From Bacteroidota bacterium (GTDB lineage: Bacteria > Bacteroidota > Bacteroidia > Bacteroidales > Prolixibacteraceae), in assembly GCA_030691295.1 (NCBI GenBank), contig JAUYEQ010000296.1:1-6765 (forward strand): a stretch of DNA of 6,765 bases, in the 5' to 3' direction. The notes beneath the pieces were generated by a model. That model saw only the letters and a program-made list of their open reading frames with translations. It was not told the origin of the DNA and ran no database searches. Both the position numbers and the translations under genes were made by a program. Of the stretch, positions 5,861 to 6,765 are shown in pieces (the stretch's first letter is position 1; the number at the start of each line of letters is the position of its first letter).

Positions 5861-6496
5861 CTATTTCTTTTTAAATGGATTTAGTATTTTAATTGTGGGC
5901 AATGATGCAACTATTATGAACCCCAACAAAAACCATATACTGTATTTTAACAATTGTGGATAGGCTTGTCCCAGGTAATAACCTAATGGAGTAAGTACTC
6001 CGATCCAAATAATGGCGCCCAGTATATTCAAATAACTGAACCGCACCAAACGGAACCCATTAGCACCCGCCAGAATAGGTATCATTGTACGGATCACCGG
6101 CAAAAACCTACCTATAATAAAGGCAAAAGCACCATACTTTTCGTAAAACGCTCTCGACTTCTCAAGATATGACCTCTTAAAAAATTTTGCATCTGGTTTA
6201 TCGAAAAGCCTAGTACCGAGCCATTTACCTTTTGCAAAACCGGTAAAATCGCCCAGCACAGCCGCTGCGATCATGGTAAGCATCAAAATGGGCAAAGGCA
6301 TATCAAGATAATGAGTTCCGCAAAGCAGGCCGGCTGTAAAAATCAGGTAATCGCCACCGGGCAAGATCAATCCAAGGAAAAAACCAGTTTCCAGGTAAAT
6401 TATCACCAGCAGAAGAAATATTCCCCCGTACTTAATCAGATTGGACGGATCTGCCAATAATGTAAGAGAAGTGTTTAAGAATATATAATCAATCAT
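5861..6496 (-). CDS. DedA-family membrane protein
   Basis: Integral inner-membrane protein of the DedA/SNARE-associated (VTT domain) family. Members contribute to envelope integrity, and some recycle undecaprenyl phosphate across the membrane or depend on the proton motive force. Numbering from the upstream GTG at 6523, visible motifs are YLETGFF with E45, LPGGDYLIFTAG (54-65), GDFTGF (91-96), and the family signature GRFLPVIRTMIPILAG (138-153) with R139 and R145 at the spacing of the functional arginines of E. coli YqjA. Several hydrophobic segments follow (about 163-187 and 190-211), ending in a basic NPFKKK tail. The loop reads LPGGD where many relatives have LPGD. I chose ATG at 6496 (residue 10 of the GTG form) because the GTG adds only a non-conserved stretch. 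It is upstream of the channel gene with an 8-bp gap, so they are probably an operon. No convincing promoter was found upstream. Confidence 0.92.
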   Translation of the reverse strand: MIDYIFLNTSLTLLADPSNLIKYGGIFLLLVIIYLETGFFLGLILPGGDYLIFTAGLLCGTHYLDMPLPILMLTMIAAAVLGDFTGFAKGKWLGTRLFDKPDAKFFKRSYLEKSRAFYEKYGAFAFIIGRFLPVIRTMIPILAGANGFRLVRFSYLNILGAIIWIGVLTPLGYYLGQAYPQLLKYSIWFLLGFIIVASLPTIKILNPFKKK

Positions 6497-6765
6497 TAAA
6501 CAAAAGTTTTGATGTAATAACACTAACGGGATTTGAATGTTTAAATTGTAATTGGAATTTTATACAAATATGTGTTAATGCAAACAATACTTGTTTTAAT
6601 GCCTGATAATGAAACAACTAATATACATCAATCGTACTAAAAAACAATTTGATTCTCCTGCATTTGAATAAAAAGATCAAGTCCATGATTTTGCCGTTCA
6701 AATCATATCTCTTTCATCTTTCAGAAATTTTTTCCTGAAAAGAATGTCATTTTATTTTGTTTCAT
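6497..6765. other. AT-rich region upstream of dedA without a recognisable gene
   Basis: No substantial ORF runs through these 269 bases on either strand. An ATG at 6765 reading leftward stops after 14 codons. There is a short imperfect hairpin at 6719-6740 (TTTCAG and CTGAAA). No exact TAnnTTTG box was found on the minus strand; the nearest is CATATTTG at about 6562-6569. The region presumably contains the dedA-channel promoter and the end or start of a neighbour outside the window. Confidence 0.5.

Noticed and set aside
6497..6523. GTG-initiated extension of dedA by nine residues.
   Set aside because: The extra stretch is not part of the family's conserved region, and an ATG is available at 6496; kept only as an alternative start.
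6719..6740. TTTCAG/CTGAAA hairpin near the right edge as a terminator of a neighbouring gene.
   Set aside because: Stem of 6 bp with a 10-base loop and no clean T-run; no gene end can be tied to it within the window.

Overview
The window looks like chromosomal DNA from a member of the Bacteroidota. The evidence is AT-rich intergenic DNA, starts with little or no Shine-Dalgarno sequence, two matches to the Bacteroidota -7 promoter box (TAnnTTTG), and a periplasmic lipoprotein sugar isomerase/epimerase of a kind common in that phylum. I cannot place it below phylum from the sequence alone. Seven protein genes are present. No tRNA, rRNA, CRISPR array or transposase gene was found.

Left part (1-2353, plus strand): a GC-rich hairpin and mirror repeat lies at the extreme left edge. 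It is followed by a zinc-ribbon Nudix hydrolase and a large three-domain Xaa-Pro aminopeptidase (M24B). These two overlap by 17 bases, and the aminopeptidase appears to start at GTG inside the Nudix gene, so they are probably co-translated. Both look like housekeeping genes.

Middle (2385-3937, minus strand, convergent with the aminopeptidase): a complete AbiE-type toxin-antitoxin pair. AbiEi (antitoxin and autorepressor) is followed by AbiEii (nucleotidyltransferase toxin), with an ATGA overlap. Immediately upstream is a perfect 27-bp inverted repeat with a 7-bp centre. Its outer end overlaps a candidate -7 box, so it is very probably the AbiEi operator. This is the accessory, defence-related part of the window.

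Right part (3975-6496, all minus strand): transcription order is a DedA-family membrane protein, then (8 bp later) a six-transmembrane voltage-gated cation channel, then after a gap with its own promoter-like sequence a lipoprotein TIM-barrel sugar isomerase/epimerase. The channel is the most interesting gene. It has the BacNav architecture, but its selectivity filter reads TLEGWTD. This resembles the calcium-selective prokaryotic channel CavMr and domain I of animal voltage-gated calcium channels, rather than the TLESW filter of bacterial sodium channels. The last ~270 bases hold no recognisable gene.
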